DNA of 64,000 nucleotides from PALSA-612 sp963711315 (GTDB taxonomy: Bacteria; Actinomycetota; Thermoleophilia; Gaiellales; Gaiellaceae): positions 558,001 to 622,000 of the forward strand of contig CAVQDQ010000002.1 of NCBI GenBank assembly GCA_963711315.1, written 5' to 3'. A model generated the notes under the pieces. It did no database searches, was not told the origin of the DNA, and worked only from the letters and a program-made list of their open reading frames with translations. The translations under genes were made by a program, and so were the position numbers. Positions 15,633 to 26,197 of this stretch are shown piece after piece; the first letter of the stretch is position 1, and every line of letters begins with the position of its first letter.

Positions 15633-17284
15633 AACGGCTGCCAGGCCGGCTCTGTCACAGGGGTCGCCAGTGGCACGCGGCGCTCGCCGGTGCCATCCGG
15701 CCGGACGAGGTAGATCGATGACTCCCGAGCAAATGCGATCCAGCGGCCGTCGGGAGACCAGTCGAGCCACGACTCGCTGACCTCGTTGTCCGTCACGCGG
15801 CGGGTAGGCCCGCCTTTGAGCGGGACGATGTAGATCTCGGTGCCGTCGTCGTTGCGAGACGACGTGAATGCGAGCTGCGTGCCGTCGGGGGACCAGGTGG
15901 GGTAGCGGTTGCTGCCTGCCCAGGCGACGAGGCGGGGATGGCCGCCGCTCGACGGAACGACGGCGATGACCGCGTCGAGCCTCACGGCGATCCAGCGCCC
16001 GTTCGGCGACCATTCCGGGTACTGGAGACTGTCGGCCCGGATGAGACGCCGCGGGTTAGCTCCGTCGGCGTCCGTGACCCATAGCTCGGAGTGGTCGTCG
16101 TCGGGCTCGCGAACGAAGGCGATGCGCCGGCCGTTGCGCGACCACGTCGGATCGAAGTCGCCCACGTAGTTGTTCGTGAGCCTCGACACGCGGCCGCCTG
16201 TCGCCGAGGAGACGTAGATCTCTTCGGCGCCTTCGCGACCTGACGTGAACGCTACCCGCGTTCCATCGGGCGCCCACGCCGGGAGGTCGTCGACCGCGGC
16301 GCTCGGGGCAATCGTTCGAGCCGCAGTGCCGTCGGCGGCTGCGACTCCCAGCGCGAAATCTGCGTTCCTGTCGGACGTGAAGTAGAGGCGGCCGTCTACG
16401 CCCCAGGTTCCGCCATAGTCCTCGCCTTTCTGCCGTGAGACATTGGTCTGACCTCCGCCGGTGGTGTCCATGACATAGATGTCGCCCTCGCCGTCGTCGT
16501 CGCGGTCGGAGGTAAACGCGATCAGCGTGCCGTCAGGCGACCAATCGGGCGACCAGTCCTCGTCGCTGTTGTTCGTCAACCGAACGGGTGCTGTGCCGTC
16601 GGCGCTCATGATCCAGACCTCCTCGTCGCTTTGTGCACCTCGATCGGAGGAGAAGACGATCTTCGTCCCGTCGGGCGACCATTCCGGCGACCGGTCGTCG
16701 TCCGCCGCCCGGGTGGCTGTCAGCTGCGCGACGGCGGTGCCGTCGGTCGCCATGACGAAGATCTCGCGGTCGCCGTCTCGATCGGAGTCGAATGCGATCC
16801 GGCTGCCGTCGGGCGACCACGCGGGGTTCAGATCCTCGTCCGGTGAACCTGCCAGCTTCGTCAGGCCAGAGCCGTCGGCGTTGACGACGAAGATGTCGCC
16901 GTCGGCATCGTCTCGGTAGCTCTCGAAGACGATCCGCCGCGAGTCCGGGGACCAGTCGGGGTTCTCCTCTGAGGCCTGGCCGCTCGTCAATCGCCTCGCA
17001 CCCGTCCCGTCCGGGTTTGCGACGTAGAGGTCTCCGTAGCCGGCGCGCTCGGAGACGAATGCGATCATCGTCCGGTCCGGTGAGAGCACGCCGTCGAACT
17101 CGACGGCCGGGCTCGCAGAGACGCGCCGGACGTCGCTGCCCGCGGCCGTCATGCTGAAGACCTGGAGGCCTTGCTCGAGCGACGTGAAGGCCAGCAGTCC
17201 GTTCTTTGCAGTCGTAGCACCGGCAAGAGCCCCGGTCGCAAGGACGAGGACGGTAGCCACGGCTGAGAGTGCGATGCGAGACAT
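15626..17284 (-). CDS. Secreted TolB-like beta-propeller (PD40/WD40-like repeats)
   Basis: 552 residues with an N-terminal signal (MSRIALSAVATVLVLATGALAGA) after a good Shine-Dalgarno (GAAGGAGCC). About a dozen repeats of the form PxWSPDGxxIAFxSDRDGDxxIFVMxxDGTxxxxLT fill the rest, enough for two six-bladed propellers. It belongs to the PD40/TolB C-terminal-like superfamily. There is no Pal, TolA or outer-membrane context and the host is probably Gram-positive, so this is not a Tol-Pal component. It is more likely an extracellular binding or scaffold protein. Its stop and that of the convergent padR gene lie in the two arms of one palindrome. Confidence 0.85.
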   Translation of the reverse strand: MSRIALSAVATVLVLATGALAGATTAKNGLLAFTSLEQGLQVFSMTAAGSDVRRVSASPAVEFDGVLSPDRTMIAFVSERAGYGDLYVANPDGTGARRLTSGQASEENPDWSPDSRRIVFESYRDDADGDIFVVNADGSGLTKLAGSPDEDLNPAWSPDGSRIAFDSDRDGDREIFVMATDGTAVAQLTATRAADDDRSPEWSPDGTKIVFSSDRGAQSDEEVWIMSADGTAPVRLTNNSDEDWSPDWSPDGTLIAFTSDRDDDGEGDIYVMDTTGGGQTNVSRQKGEDYGGTWGVDGRLYFTSDRNADFALGVAAADGTAARTIAPSAAVDDLPAWAPDGTRVAFTSGREGAEEIYVSSATGGRVSRLTNNYVGDFDPTWSRNGRRIAFVREPDDDHSELWVTDADGANPRRLIRADSLQYPEWSPNGRWIAVRLDAVIAVVPSSGGHPRLVAWAGSNRYPTWSPDGTQLAFTSSRNDDGTEIYIVPLKGGPTRRVTDNEVSESWLDWSPDGRWIAFARESSIYLVRPDGTGERRVPLATPVTEPAWQPLP

Positions 17285-17320
17285 TCAGGCTCCTTCTCGT
17301 GTTGGCAGCAGTCTTCGCGG

Positions 17321-17340
17321 CGCCGCTAATACGCCGCTAA
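17321..17340. repeat. Direct repeat of CGCCGCTAA with 11-bp period
   Basis: Two identical 9-mers (17321-17329 and 17332-17340) in the intergenic region between the TolB-like gene and tlyA, about 40 bases upstream of the TolB-like start. One-turn spacing suits a protein-binding site. Confidence 0.45.
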
Positions 17341-17400
17341 CACCGCGTCTTTGGTGGCCCTGCCCGCTCCGGACGGCTTTGCCGCCTCGAGGACGCGGAT

Positions 17401-17406
17401 TACCCT
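17401..17406 (+). promoter_or_regulatory. -10-like TACCCT, N6, GTG of tlyA
   Basis: TANNNT hexamer exactly six bases before the start; no Shine-Dalgarno. Confidence 0.55.
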
Positions 17407-17412
17407 TCCGTC

Positions 17413-18174
17413 GTGAAGAAGCGGCTCGACGTCCTGCTCGTGGAGCGCGGTCTCGCCGAGTCGCGCGCCCAGGCGCAGGCGCTCGTGCTCGCGGGGCGTG
17501 TCCCCGGTCATGTAAAGGCGGGCGAGCAGGTCGACGAGCACGTCGAGCTGCTCGTCGAGCCGCCGCCGCGCTACGTCTCCCGCGGTGGCGAGAAGCTCGA
17601 GCACGCGCTCGAAGCGCTCGCCGTCTCGGTGGAGGGGCTCCGCTGCCTCGACGTGGGCGCGTCTACGGGCGGCTTCACCGACTGCCTGCTCCAGCACGGC
17701 GCAGCGCACGTGATCGCGCTCGACGTCGGCTATGGGCAGCTCCACGAGCGCCTGCGCGCCGACGATCGCGTGACCGTGCTCGAGCGCGTCAACATCCGCA
17801 ATCTCCGCGAGCTCGAGTACGCGCCGGAGCTCGTCACGTGCGACGCGTCGTTCATCTCACTGCGAACGGCCTTGCCGCCTGCGCTCGTCGTTGCCGCCCC
17901 CGGCTGGCAGGCGCTGGTGCTGGTGAAACCCCAGTTCGAGGCCGGCCGCGCCGAAGTGAAGCGCGGCGTCGTTCGCGACCCGGCCGTGCACTCCCGCGTG
18001 TTGCACGAGATCGTCGGCGCCGCCGTCGGCTGGAACGCCCGCGTGACCGGCGTCGTAGACTCGGGCCTCCCCGGCCCGAAGGGAAATCGCGAGTTCTTCC
18101 TCCACCTCGTCCACGACGAACAACCCGGCCTCCCGGATGAGCTCGATGAGTGGATCGCAGCTGCCGTCGGCTAA
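17413..18174 (+). CDS. tlyA: TlyA-family rRNA (cytidine-2'-O)-methyltransferase
   Basis: Methylates 16S and 23S rRNA cytidines with S-adenosylmethionine; loss gives capreomycin resistance in mycobacteria. GTG start with TACCCT six bases upstream and no Shine-Dalgarno. Residues ~1-60 are an S4 RNA-binding domain (KKRLDVLLVERGLAESRAQAQALVLAGRV) and the rest an FtsJ-like Rossmann fold (LDVGASTGGFTDCLLQHGA, ALDVGYGQLHERLR, LVKPQFEAGR). The length of 253 residues is usual. First gene of the tlyA-nadK-recN string, a conserved order in actinobacteria and Bacillota. Confidence 0.93.
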   Translation: MKKRLDVLLVERGLAESRAQAQALVLAGRVPGHVKAGEQVDEHVELLVEPPPRYVSRGGEKLEHALEALAVSVEGLRCLDVGASTGGFTDCLLQHGAAHVIALDVGYGQLHERLRADDRVTVLERVNIRNLRELEYAPELVTCDASFISLRTALPPALVVAAPGWQALVLVKPQFEAGRAEVKRGVVRDPAVHSRVLHEIVGAAVGWNARVTGVVDSGLPGPKGNREFFLHLVHDEQPGLPDELDEWIAAAVG

Positions 18175-18958
18175 GCCTGTACGTCGTGTCGCCGTGGTCT
18201 CGCACGGCAAGCCCGAGCTGGTCGAAGACGCGCTCGCGCGACTGGAGTCGCTCGCAGCCGGGAGCAACGTGCAGATCGTCGAGGACGGCGCCGCGAACCC
18301 CGATCTCGTCGTCGTGCTGGGTGGGGACGGCACGATGCTGCGGGCACTTCAGCGGCACTTGACAACCGGAGTCCCAGTCCTTGGCGTGAACTTCGGCCGC
18401 GTCGGCTTCCTCACGTCGATGAACGGTCCGGAGCTCGAGGCCGGTCTCGCGCGGGTGTTTGCCGGCGACTACGCCGTGCTCGAGCTGGCAACGCTCGACG
18501 TCGAGGCCGGCGGCAAGCAGGCCGTCGCCGTGAACGACGTCGTCGTCGCGAGCGCCGTCCTCGGCCGCATGGTGGAGCTGGACTGGCAGATCGGAGAAGA
18601 GGCTCTCGGCAAGGTGGCGTGCGACGGCGTCATCTGCGCGACGCCCACCGGCTCCACGGCGTACAACCTCTCGAACGGCGGTCCAGTGCTCGTCTGGGGA
18701 CTCGACGCGATGGCTGTCACGTTCGTCGCGCCTCACTCGCTGCACGCGCGCTCGCTGGTCGTCCCACGCAACCATCTGGTCGTCGTGCGGAACGAGACGC
18801 TCGATGTCGGCGTGACCGTGCTTGTCGACGGGCACGAGCTGACCGGTCTCGACACCGGCGCAACCGTCTCCGTCAGGCTTGGTGATCGCCGCGCCTTGCT
18901 CGCCGTGCTGCCCGAGGCGACGTTCGTCAACCGCTACCGGGAGACCTTTGCTTCGTAG
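18137..18958 (+). CDS. nadK: NAD kinase
   Basis: Phosphorylates NAD to NADP. The kinase motif VVLGGDGTMLRAL, the NDVVVAS segment and the signature ATPTGSTAYNLSNGGP are all intact. The length of 273 residues is normal for bacterial PpnK. Its 5' end overlaps tlyA by 38 bases if the ATG at 18137 is used, or 29 if the ATG at 18146 is used; sequence does not discriminate. Its stop lies just inside the recN start region, consistent with translational coupling. Confidence 0.95.
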   Translation: MSSMSGSQLPSAKPVRRVAVVSHGKPELVEDALARLESLAAGSNVQIVEDGAANPDLVVVLGGDGTMLRALQRHLTTGVPVLGVNFGRVGFLTSMNGPELEAGLARVFAGDYAVLELATLDVEAGGKQAVAVNDVVVASAVLGRMVELDWQIGEEALGKVACDGVICATPTGSTAYNLSNGGPVLVWGLDAMAVTFVAPHSLHARSLVVPRNHLVVVRNETLDVGVTVLVDGHELTGLDTGATVSVRLGDRRALLAVLPEATFVNRYRETFAS

Positions 18959-20588
18959 GCTGCGTATCGAGAACCTCGTCCTGATCCGCGAGGCCGAGCT
19001 CGACCTGGCTCCGGGCCTCAACGCGATCACGGGTGAGACGGGAGCGGGGAAGACGATCCTCGCGCAGGCTGTCGGGCTGCTCCTCGGTGCGCGTGGCGAT
19101 GCCGCGCTCGTGGGCGCCGAGGGCACGGATGCGTACGTCGAGGCCGAGCTGCAGCCTCCTGCCGGGACGCTCGACGAAGAGGATGTCCTGCCGCTGCTCG
19201 AGCTGCGCCCCGAGGACGAGGAGGGCCTCGTCATCTCGCGGCGCGTCTTCGGCGACGGCCGCACGCGCGCCTATGCCTGGGGACGGGCTGCTGCTCGTGA
19301 GGACGTGGCGGCCGCCACCGAGCGGCTCGTGGCCATGTCCGGTCAATTCGAGCAGCGTCGGCTCGCGCGACCGTCGTACCAGCTCGACGTCCTCGACGCC
19401 TTCTGCGGGGAGGAACAGGTGCGGCGGCGAGCGCGGCTGCGGTCGGCCTGGCGCGAGCTGCAGGCGGCCTCGCGCGTGCACGACGACCTCATCCGCGGAG
19501 CGGAGACGGCGTCGGAACGGCTGGCCGAGCTGCGCGCGCTCGTCGAGGACGCCGAAGGCGTGTCGGTAGAGCGTGAGGAGGAGCTGCGGGGTGAGCGGGA
19601 GCGGCTGCGCCACACGACCGAGTTGGCCGGGGCCGCCGCCGCCGCTGTGGCGGCGCTCGCACCGGACGACGGTGCGGGAGCCGTGGAGCTCTCCGCGCAG
19701 GCAGTGGTCGCGCTGGAAGGAGTGGCCGGCATCGTCGGAGAGCTCGATGAGGTGGCGGGTGACGTGCGCGACGTCGGCGTGCGGCTTGGCGATGCCGCAT
19801 CCGCTGTCCGCGCGTACCTGGCATCGCTCGAGGCCGATCCCGGTCGCCTCGAGCAGGTGGAGGCTGAGCTCGAGCACCTCGCAGACCTCAGGCGCCGTCA
19901 CCGCGCAGCAACCACGGCAGACCTCGTCGAGCGAGCGTCGGCTGCCCGGGTCGAGTTGGCCGCGCTCGCCGACGGCACGGATCCGGTAGTCGCCGCTGCC
20001 GAGGCGCTGGCCGAGGCGCAGCGGCACGTCGACGAGCTCGTGGAGGCGCTGCAACGCGAGCGCCAAGCCGCCGCCGGCCCATTTGCGACGGCCGTCGCGC
20101 GTGAGCTGGAGGGGATCGGCATGGGCGACGGCGAATTCGTCGCAGAGCTCTCCGACAAGGAGCCGTCGTCGAGCGGCGCCGACGATGTGACATTCCTGAT
20201 CCGGCCGAACGCCGGCTTGCCGCTGGCACCCGTGGCGCAAACTGCCTCCGGCGGGGAGTTGTCGCGGATCGCGCTTGCACTCGCGGCTGTCGGCGGTGGC
20301 GCCACGATGATCTTCGACGAGATCGACGCCGGCATCGGCGGCCAGACGGCACACGCGGTCGCCGACACGCTCGTGCGGCTTGCCGAGCGGGCGCAGGTCG
20401 TGACGATCACGCATCTGCCGCAGATCGCCAGCCGCGCGGAGCGGCACTTCAGCGTGGAAAAGGTGCCCGGCGATCCGACGCACACGCGCATCCGCGAGCT
20501 GACGGGCGACGAGCGCCGTGCGGAGATCGAGCGTATGCTCGGCGGCCGGGAGTTCCTCTCCGCGGTTGCGGACGGCGTGAGCGGATAG
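18948..20588 (+). CDS. recN: DNA repair protein RecN
   Basis: SMC-like ATPase acting early in double-strand break repair. The TTG at 18948 gives LLRRLRIENLVLIREAELDL, which fits the family N-terminus better than in-frame codons further upstream inside nadK. Walker A is ITGETGAGKT; a long Ala/Glu/Arg-rich coiled coil fills residues ~150-360; the C-terminal half has the ABC signature region TASGGELSRIALALA and Walker B TMIFDEIDAGIGGQTA, then THLPQIASRAERHF. The length of 546 residues is normal. The gene sits between nadK and steA. Confidence 0.95.
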   Translation: MLRRLRIENLVLIREAELDLAPGLNAITGETGAGKTILAQAVGLLLGARGDAALVGAEGTDAYVEAELQPPAGTLDEEDVLPLLELRPEDEEGLVISRRVFGDGRTRAYAWGRAAAREDVAAATERLVAMSGQFEQRRLARPSYQLDVLDAFCGEEQVRRRARLRSAWRELQAASRVHDDLIRGAETASERLAELRALVEDAEGVSVEREEELRGERERLRHTTELAGAAAAAVAALAPDDGAGAVELSAQAVVALEGVAGIVGELDEVAGDVRDVGVRLGDAASAVRAYLASLEADPGRLEQVEAELEHLADLRRRHRAATTADLVERASAARVELAALADGTDPVVAAAEALAEAQRHVDELVEALQRERQAAAGPFATAVARELEGIGMGDGEFVAELSDKEPSSSGADDVTFLIRPNAGLPLAPVAQTASGGELSRIALALAAVGGGATMIFDEIDAGIGGQTAHAVADTLVRLAERAQVVTITHLPQIASRAERHFSVEKVPGDPTHTRIRELTGDERRAEIERMLGGREFLSAVADGVSG

Positions 20589-20599
20589 ATAGGTACGCG

Positions 20600-21778
20600 A
20601 TGCCCACACGACCACTGATCCGTCGCAGCAAGAAGCAGGCGCCGGCTGTCGTCGAGCTGACCGGCCGGGCGCGGCTCGACCGGCGGACGAAGCACCTCGT
20701 CAGACGGCTGAAGCCCGATGACGTCGCCATCATCGACCACGCCGACCTCGATCGGGTCTCGGCCGAGGAGCTTGTCGAGTCCGGAGTTCGCGTGGTCGTC
20801 AACGTCTCCCCTTCGTCCACCGGGCAGTATCCGAACCTCGGGCCGTTGACGCTGCTACGGGGCGGCGTGCGGCTCGTAGATGCGCCCGGTGCGCCGCTGT
20901 TCGAGCAGCTGACCGAGGGCGAGTGGGTGACGGTCCGCGGCGGCTCCGTCTTCCGAAACGGCGACCGTCTGGCGACGGGCAGAGTGCTCGCCGAGCTCGA
21001 GCTGCTGCACGCGCTGGACGAGCAGCAGGCGCGTCTCGCGGACGCGATCTCGAAGTTCGCGGACAACACGATGCACTACCTGCGCGAGGAGGGGCGGTTG
21101 CTCGCGGAGGGCGTCGACTTCCCGCCACTCGAGACGCGGTTCCGGGACCGGCACTGCCTCGTGGTCGCGCGCGGCCCGGGGTACAAGCACGACCTGAGGA
21201 TCGTCCGCGGTTACATCCGGAATTTCAAGCCAGTGCTCGTGGGCGTCGACGGAGGTGCGGACGCGTTGCGCGAGGCGGGCTATACGCCGGACGTCATAGT
21301 CGGCGACATGGATTCGGTGACGGACGAGACGCTCGCATGCGGCGCCGAGCTCGTGGTCCACGCGTATTCGTCGTCGGGTGACGCGCCCGGCGGCGAGCGG
21401 GCAGAGCTGCTCGGCCTTCCGTACCACGCTGTGCCTGCGCTCGGCATCAGCGAGGACGTCGCGCTGTTGCTCGCGTACGAGAAGGGCGCTGAGCTGATCG
21501 TCGCCGTGGGCACGCATTTCAATCTCGTCGAGTTTCTCGAGCGGAACCGCGAGGGCATGTCGTCGACGTTCATGGCGCGCCTGCGCGTGGGGGAGATCCT
21601 CGTCGACGCCAAGGGTGTTTCGCGGCTCGTCAGCGGGCGCGTGGGAGTGTGGCCGCTCGTGGCGTTCCTCGGCGCCGGCCTGGCGGCGATCGTCGTGGCG
21701 ATCGCGGCCTCGCCGGACCTGCGGACGTTCATCCAGGTGCTCGGCGGGCGCCTCCTGGACGTCTTCGGCATCGGCTGA
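20600..21778 (+). CDS. steA: SteA-like septation protein with thiamin-pyrophosphokinase-type fold
   Basis: 392 residues. The N-terminal half (GRARLDRRTKHLVRRLKPDDVAIIDHADLDRVSAEELVESGVRVVVN) and the central VARGPGYKHDLRIVRGYIRNFKPVLVGVDGGADALREAGYTPDVIVGDMDSV resemble the cytokinetic SteA proteins of actinobacteria, which contain a catalytic-domain-like thiamin pyrophosphokinase fold. A C-terminal transmembrane helix (WPLVAFLGAGLAAIVVAIAAS) would anchor it. The steB gene two genes downstream supports the call. Relatives affect septum formation and peptidoglycan hydrolase activity; no enzymatic activity is inferred here. Confidence 0.88.
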   Translation: MPTRPLIRRSKKQAPAVVELTGRARLDRRTKHLVRRLKPDDVAIIDHADLDRVSAEELVESGVRVVVNVSPSSTGQYPNLGPLTLLRGGVRLVDAPGAPLFEQLTEGEWVTVRGGSVFRNGDRLATGRVLAELELLHALDEQQARLADAISKFADNTMHYLREEGRLLAEGVDFPPLETRFRDRHCLVVARGPGYKHDLRIVRGYIRNFKPVLVGVDGGADALREAGYTPDVIVGDMDSVTDETLACGAELVVHAYSSSGDAPGGERAELLGLPYHAVPALGISEDVALLLAYEKGAELIVAVGTHFNLVEFLERNREGMSSTFMARLRVGEILVDAKGVSRLVSGRVGVWPLVAFLGAGLAAIVVAIAASPDLRTFIQVLGGRLLDVFGIG

Positions 21779-21935
21779 TCCCTACGTGACCCGGCCACAC
21801 GCGGCTCTCCGGGCCATGGCAGATCTGCCGAGGTGCTCCCAGCCTCCTCCCCGCTGCGAGCATACTGGGCGGGGCCGCACGCATGGGATACGGGACCGTG
21901 CCAGAACTGCACCAGTTGCCAGGGCTCGCCGCACG

Positions 21936-22382
21936 GTGAGAGCCGAAGCGTCCCACGAGGTGCTCGCCCCGCGCGAGGAGGTCTGGCGTTTCCTCGCCGA
22001 GCCCTTCCATTTCGCCGACTGGTGGCCCACCATTTCGGCGGTGCGTCCTGACGCACGCGGCTTTCGCGAAGGCGCGCGGTGGGAGGTCGTCGGCCCGACG
22101 TCGCCCACGCTCTTCCGCAAGGCCGGGGCAACCGGGCTGGCGATCCTGAAGACGATCGAGCTCCACGAGCGAGTGGTGTGGAGCCTTACGGCCGAGCGGC
22201 TCGACGTCGAGGTGCGGCTCAGATCGCTCGCTCCCGATCGCACGCTCGTCACCGTGGCAGTGGAAGGCGCCTGGCGTCCCGAGGCGCTGGGGCGACCCCG
22301 GGCGCAGCCCAGACTCGCCGCCTACCGGCTCTATGAGCTCGTGCAGACTGCTGCCTCCCTCAGCGAGGAGGCGACGGCGTAG
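21936..22382 (+). CDS. SRPBCC-family protein
   Basis: 148 residues from the GTG at 21936: RAEASHEVLAPREEVWRFLAEPFHFADWWPTISAVRPDARGF, the classical START-like opening (first strand, then helix with W/F-rich loop FADWWP). It continues VGPTSPTLFRKAGATGLAILKTIELHERVVWSL and ends in a long helix (PRLAAYRLYELVQTAASL). It is unrelated in detail to the SRPBCC gene at 8803-9348. The gene is inserted between steA and steB, so it may be part of that operon, but no role can be assigned. The 157 bases upstream contain no obvious gene or strong promoter. Confidence 0.75.
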   Translation: MRAEASHEVLAPREEVWRFLAEPFHFADWWPTISAVRPDARGFREGARWEVVGPTSPTLFRKAGATGLAILKTIELHERVVWSLTAERLDVEVRLRSLAPDRTLVTVAVEGAWRPEALGRPRAQPRLAAYRLYELVQTAASLSEEATA

Positions 22383-22385
22383 GCG

Positions 22386-23288
22386 ATGTTCGACCTTCGC
22401 TATCACGTCGCCTCGCTCGCTGCGGTGTTCCTCGCGCTCGTCATCGGCATCGTCGTGGGCGTCGGCCTCTCGAGCGGGGGCTTCGTCCAGAAGGGCGAGC
22501 GGCGGATCCTCAACGCGAAGATCGACGAGCTCCAACGGAATCTCGATGCGGCTCAACGGCGCACGGGAAACCTGTCTCGCACCCAGCGCGGCGCGACGAC
22601 GTACGTCGAGGAGTCGTACCCGCTGCTGATGGCCGATCGCCTTGCGTCTCGCCGCGTCGCCCTCGTCTTCGTCGGGCCGGTGGACGCAGAGCTCCGCGAC
22701 CTCGTCGAGCGCACGCTCGTCGACGCGGGAGCAGGCACGACGCTCCGGCTGCGCGCGATTCGCGTCCCTGTCGACCTCAAAGCGCTGGACAACATGCTCG
22801 ACACCAGGCCGGCGCTGGCGCGGTACGCGCGGCCGGAGGCTGCGCGGGAGCTCGGCCAGCGCCTCGCACAGGAGCTTGTCCGGGGAGGGAGGGCACCCGT
22901 GTGGCGGCTCCTGGCGCCACAGCTCGTGGAGGAGCGCGCGGGCAACGACGAGCGTGCGGCCGACGCCGTTGTCATCGCGCGGTCGGTGCCACCTCAGCAA
23001 GGCCCGACGTCCAGGCTGCTGCGGGGGTTCTACGAAGGACTGGCCTCCAGCGGCGTTCCCTCTGTGGGCGTCGAGACGTCCCAGAACGCGCCGAGCACCG
23101 TGGACGCATTCGACAAAGCGAGCCTCTCGAGCGTCGACTTCGTCGACACGCACGTCGGCCGGTTCGCGCTCGCTCTGCTGCTGGCCGGGGGACGACCCGG
23201 CAGCTACGGCCTGAAACAGACGGCGACCGATGGCATCCTGCCTCCGGTCGAGCCGCTCGTCGCATCCCCTTTGCCGGACGAGCGGTGA
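22386..23288 (+). CDS. steB: SteB-like membrane protein (DUF3186, often annotated copper transporter MctB)
   Basis: 300 residues: MFDLRYHVASLAAVFLALVIGIVVGVGL opens with a cytoplasmic FDLRYH motif and a single transmembrane helix, followed by a coiled-coil segment (ILNAKIDELQRNLDAAQRRTGNL) and a large extracytoplasmic domain. This layout is diagnostic of the DUF3186 family. In Corynebacterium SteB works with SteA in cytokinesis, and the mycobacterial relative MctB was linked to copper resistance. The linkage to steA favours the division role. It starts 3 bases after the SRPBCC gene, and its stop overlaps the next start. Confidence 0.9.
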   Translation: MFDLRYHVASLAAVFLALVIGIVVGVGLSSGGFVQKGERRILNAKIDELQRNLDAAQRRTGNLSRTQRGATTYVEESYPLLMADRLASRRVALVFVGPVDAELRDLVERTLVDAGAGTTLRLRAIRVPVDLKALDNMLDTRPALARYARPEAARELGQRLAQELVRGGRAPVWRLLAPQLVEERAGNDERAADAVVIARSVPPQQGPTSRLLRGFYEGLASSGVPSVGVETSQNAPSTVDAFDKASLSSVDFVDTHVGRFALALLLAGGRPGSYGLKQTATDGILPPVEPLVASPLPDER

Positions 23289-24492
23289 GCACCACACCGA
23301 CGATCCTCATCGCGGCTCGCGACGAGGAGACGCGGATCGCAGAAACGATCGCCGCCCTGCGCCGCGAGCTCCCCGACGCCCTCGTGATCGTGGCCGACGA
23401 CGGATCGTGCGATCGGACGGCGATCATGGCGTACGCGGCGGGCGCCTGCGTCTTGCGCCTGCCGCGGCGCGGCAAGGGTCAAGCGCTCACGCTCGCAGAG
23501 CGAGAGGCGCCGCCGGGGCCGCTGCTCTTGTGTGACGCGGACGTGAGAGGCGCGCTCGCGCCACTCCTGGCCTCGGGCGCCGATCTCACGGTCGCCGCAT
23601 TCACGAACCCGCGGGGCGGCGGCTTCGGCTTCGCCAAAGGGACGGCGCGGGCGCTCATTCGCGCGCGCACGGGCTTCCGCCCGCGCGAGCCGCTGTCGGG
23701 CCAGCGGGCGCTTACCGCAAAGGCCCGTGAACGCTGCTTCCCGCTCGCCGCCGGCTTCGGCTGCGAGGTCGGCATGACCGTCGATGCGCTGGAGGCGGGC
23801 CTGACGGTTCGCGAGGTGGAGCTCGCGCTCCGCCATCGCGCCACCGGGCGGGACGCGGCCGGTTTTGCACACCGTGGCCGTCAGCTGGCCGACGCGCTGC
23901 TGGCGCTCGGCCCGCAGGGCTTCAATCACCGCGGGCTGCGTCTGCCGCTCATCGGATGGCTACTCGGTCTGGCAGCAGGGCCGGCCTCGACCGCGATCGC
24001 GGCCGTCGGGCTCGCCGACGATCTGTGGAGCGGACCGGAGCGAGGCATCCGTGACCACCTTCGCGCGCACCGTACGACCGGCGTCCTGAAGCTCGTCGCC
24101 ATTCCGACGGTCGGGCTGCTCGCCACGCGCAGAGTGTCGGGAGCGCTGCTGATCGCGCTCACGGCGAACCTCTGGAACCAGCTGGACACGAAGCCCGGCC
24201 GGGCACTCAAGGCCTACGTCGCGGCCGCGCTGCCGTTGCGCGCACCGCTGCTCCCGGCCGCCGTCCTGCTGCCGTGCGATTGTCGTGAGATGACGATGCT
24301 CGGCGACGCGGGCTCGAACGTCCTGGGCGGGCTGCTAGGCTTGAGGTCCGTGGGCAGGCTCACGGAGCGCCGAAGATGGATTGCGATCGGTGCTCTCGCC
24401 TCCCTCAATCTCCTCGGTGAGGCCCGCTCGCTCGGCGAGTTGATCGAACGAACGCCGCTGCTCCGCGAGGTCGACGCATTGGGGAGGCAGCC

Positions 24493-24496
<4 letters not shown>
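23285..24496 (+). CDS. Fusion of a GT2-type glycosyltransferase and a MraY/WecA-like membrane domain
   Basis: 403 residues from a GTG overlapping the steB stop. Residues ~1-190 are a GT-A fold family 2 transferase: ILIAARDEETRIAETIAAL, VIVADDGSCDRT (37-45 region) and the DxD-like CDADV (D74, D76). Residues ~200-400 are hydrophobic and carry motifs like polyprenyl-phosphate sugar-1-phosphate transferases: GLADDLWSG (D225, D226), RDHLRAHRTTGVLKL, NLWNQLDTKPGRALK (275-289) and MLGDAGSNVLGG (317-328). It probably acts at the membrane on a lipid-linked sugar. Two enzymatic steps in one chain would be unusual, and the second domain is compact (about 190 residues against 320 or more), so it may be only a membrane or lipid-binding module. 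Confidence 0.75.
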
Positions 24497-26147
<1,651 letters not shown>

Positions 26148-26151
<4 letters not shown>

Positions 26152-26179
26152 GCCGCCGGGACGTCTCCCGGCGGCTCAG
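26148..26179. terminator. Bidirectional terminator between pyrG and the convergent Ig-like gene
   Basis: A perfect 14-bp inverted repeat (CTGAGCCGCCGGGA and its complement) with a 4-base loop begins on the pyrG stop codon. It lies between two convergent genes, the other ending at 26198. There is no long T-tract on either side, so it is an atypical but very stable terminator-like stem. Confidence 0.75.
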
Positions 26180-26197
26180 CCTCGAGAGAGAGCGTGC

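Noticed and set aside
15626..17284. TolB of a Tol-Pal system
   Set aside because: The repeats are TolB-like, but there is no tolQRA or pal, the protein has about twice as many repeats as TolB, and the host appears Gram-positive.
18927..20615. 562-residue minus-strand frame opposite recN
   Set aside because: Antisense shadow of a clear RecN; composition is His/Arg-rich and no domain is visible.
21729..23297. 522-residue minus-strand frame opposite steB and the SRPBCC gene
   Set aside because: Overlaps two recognised genes and lacks motifs or a credible start.
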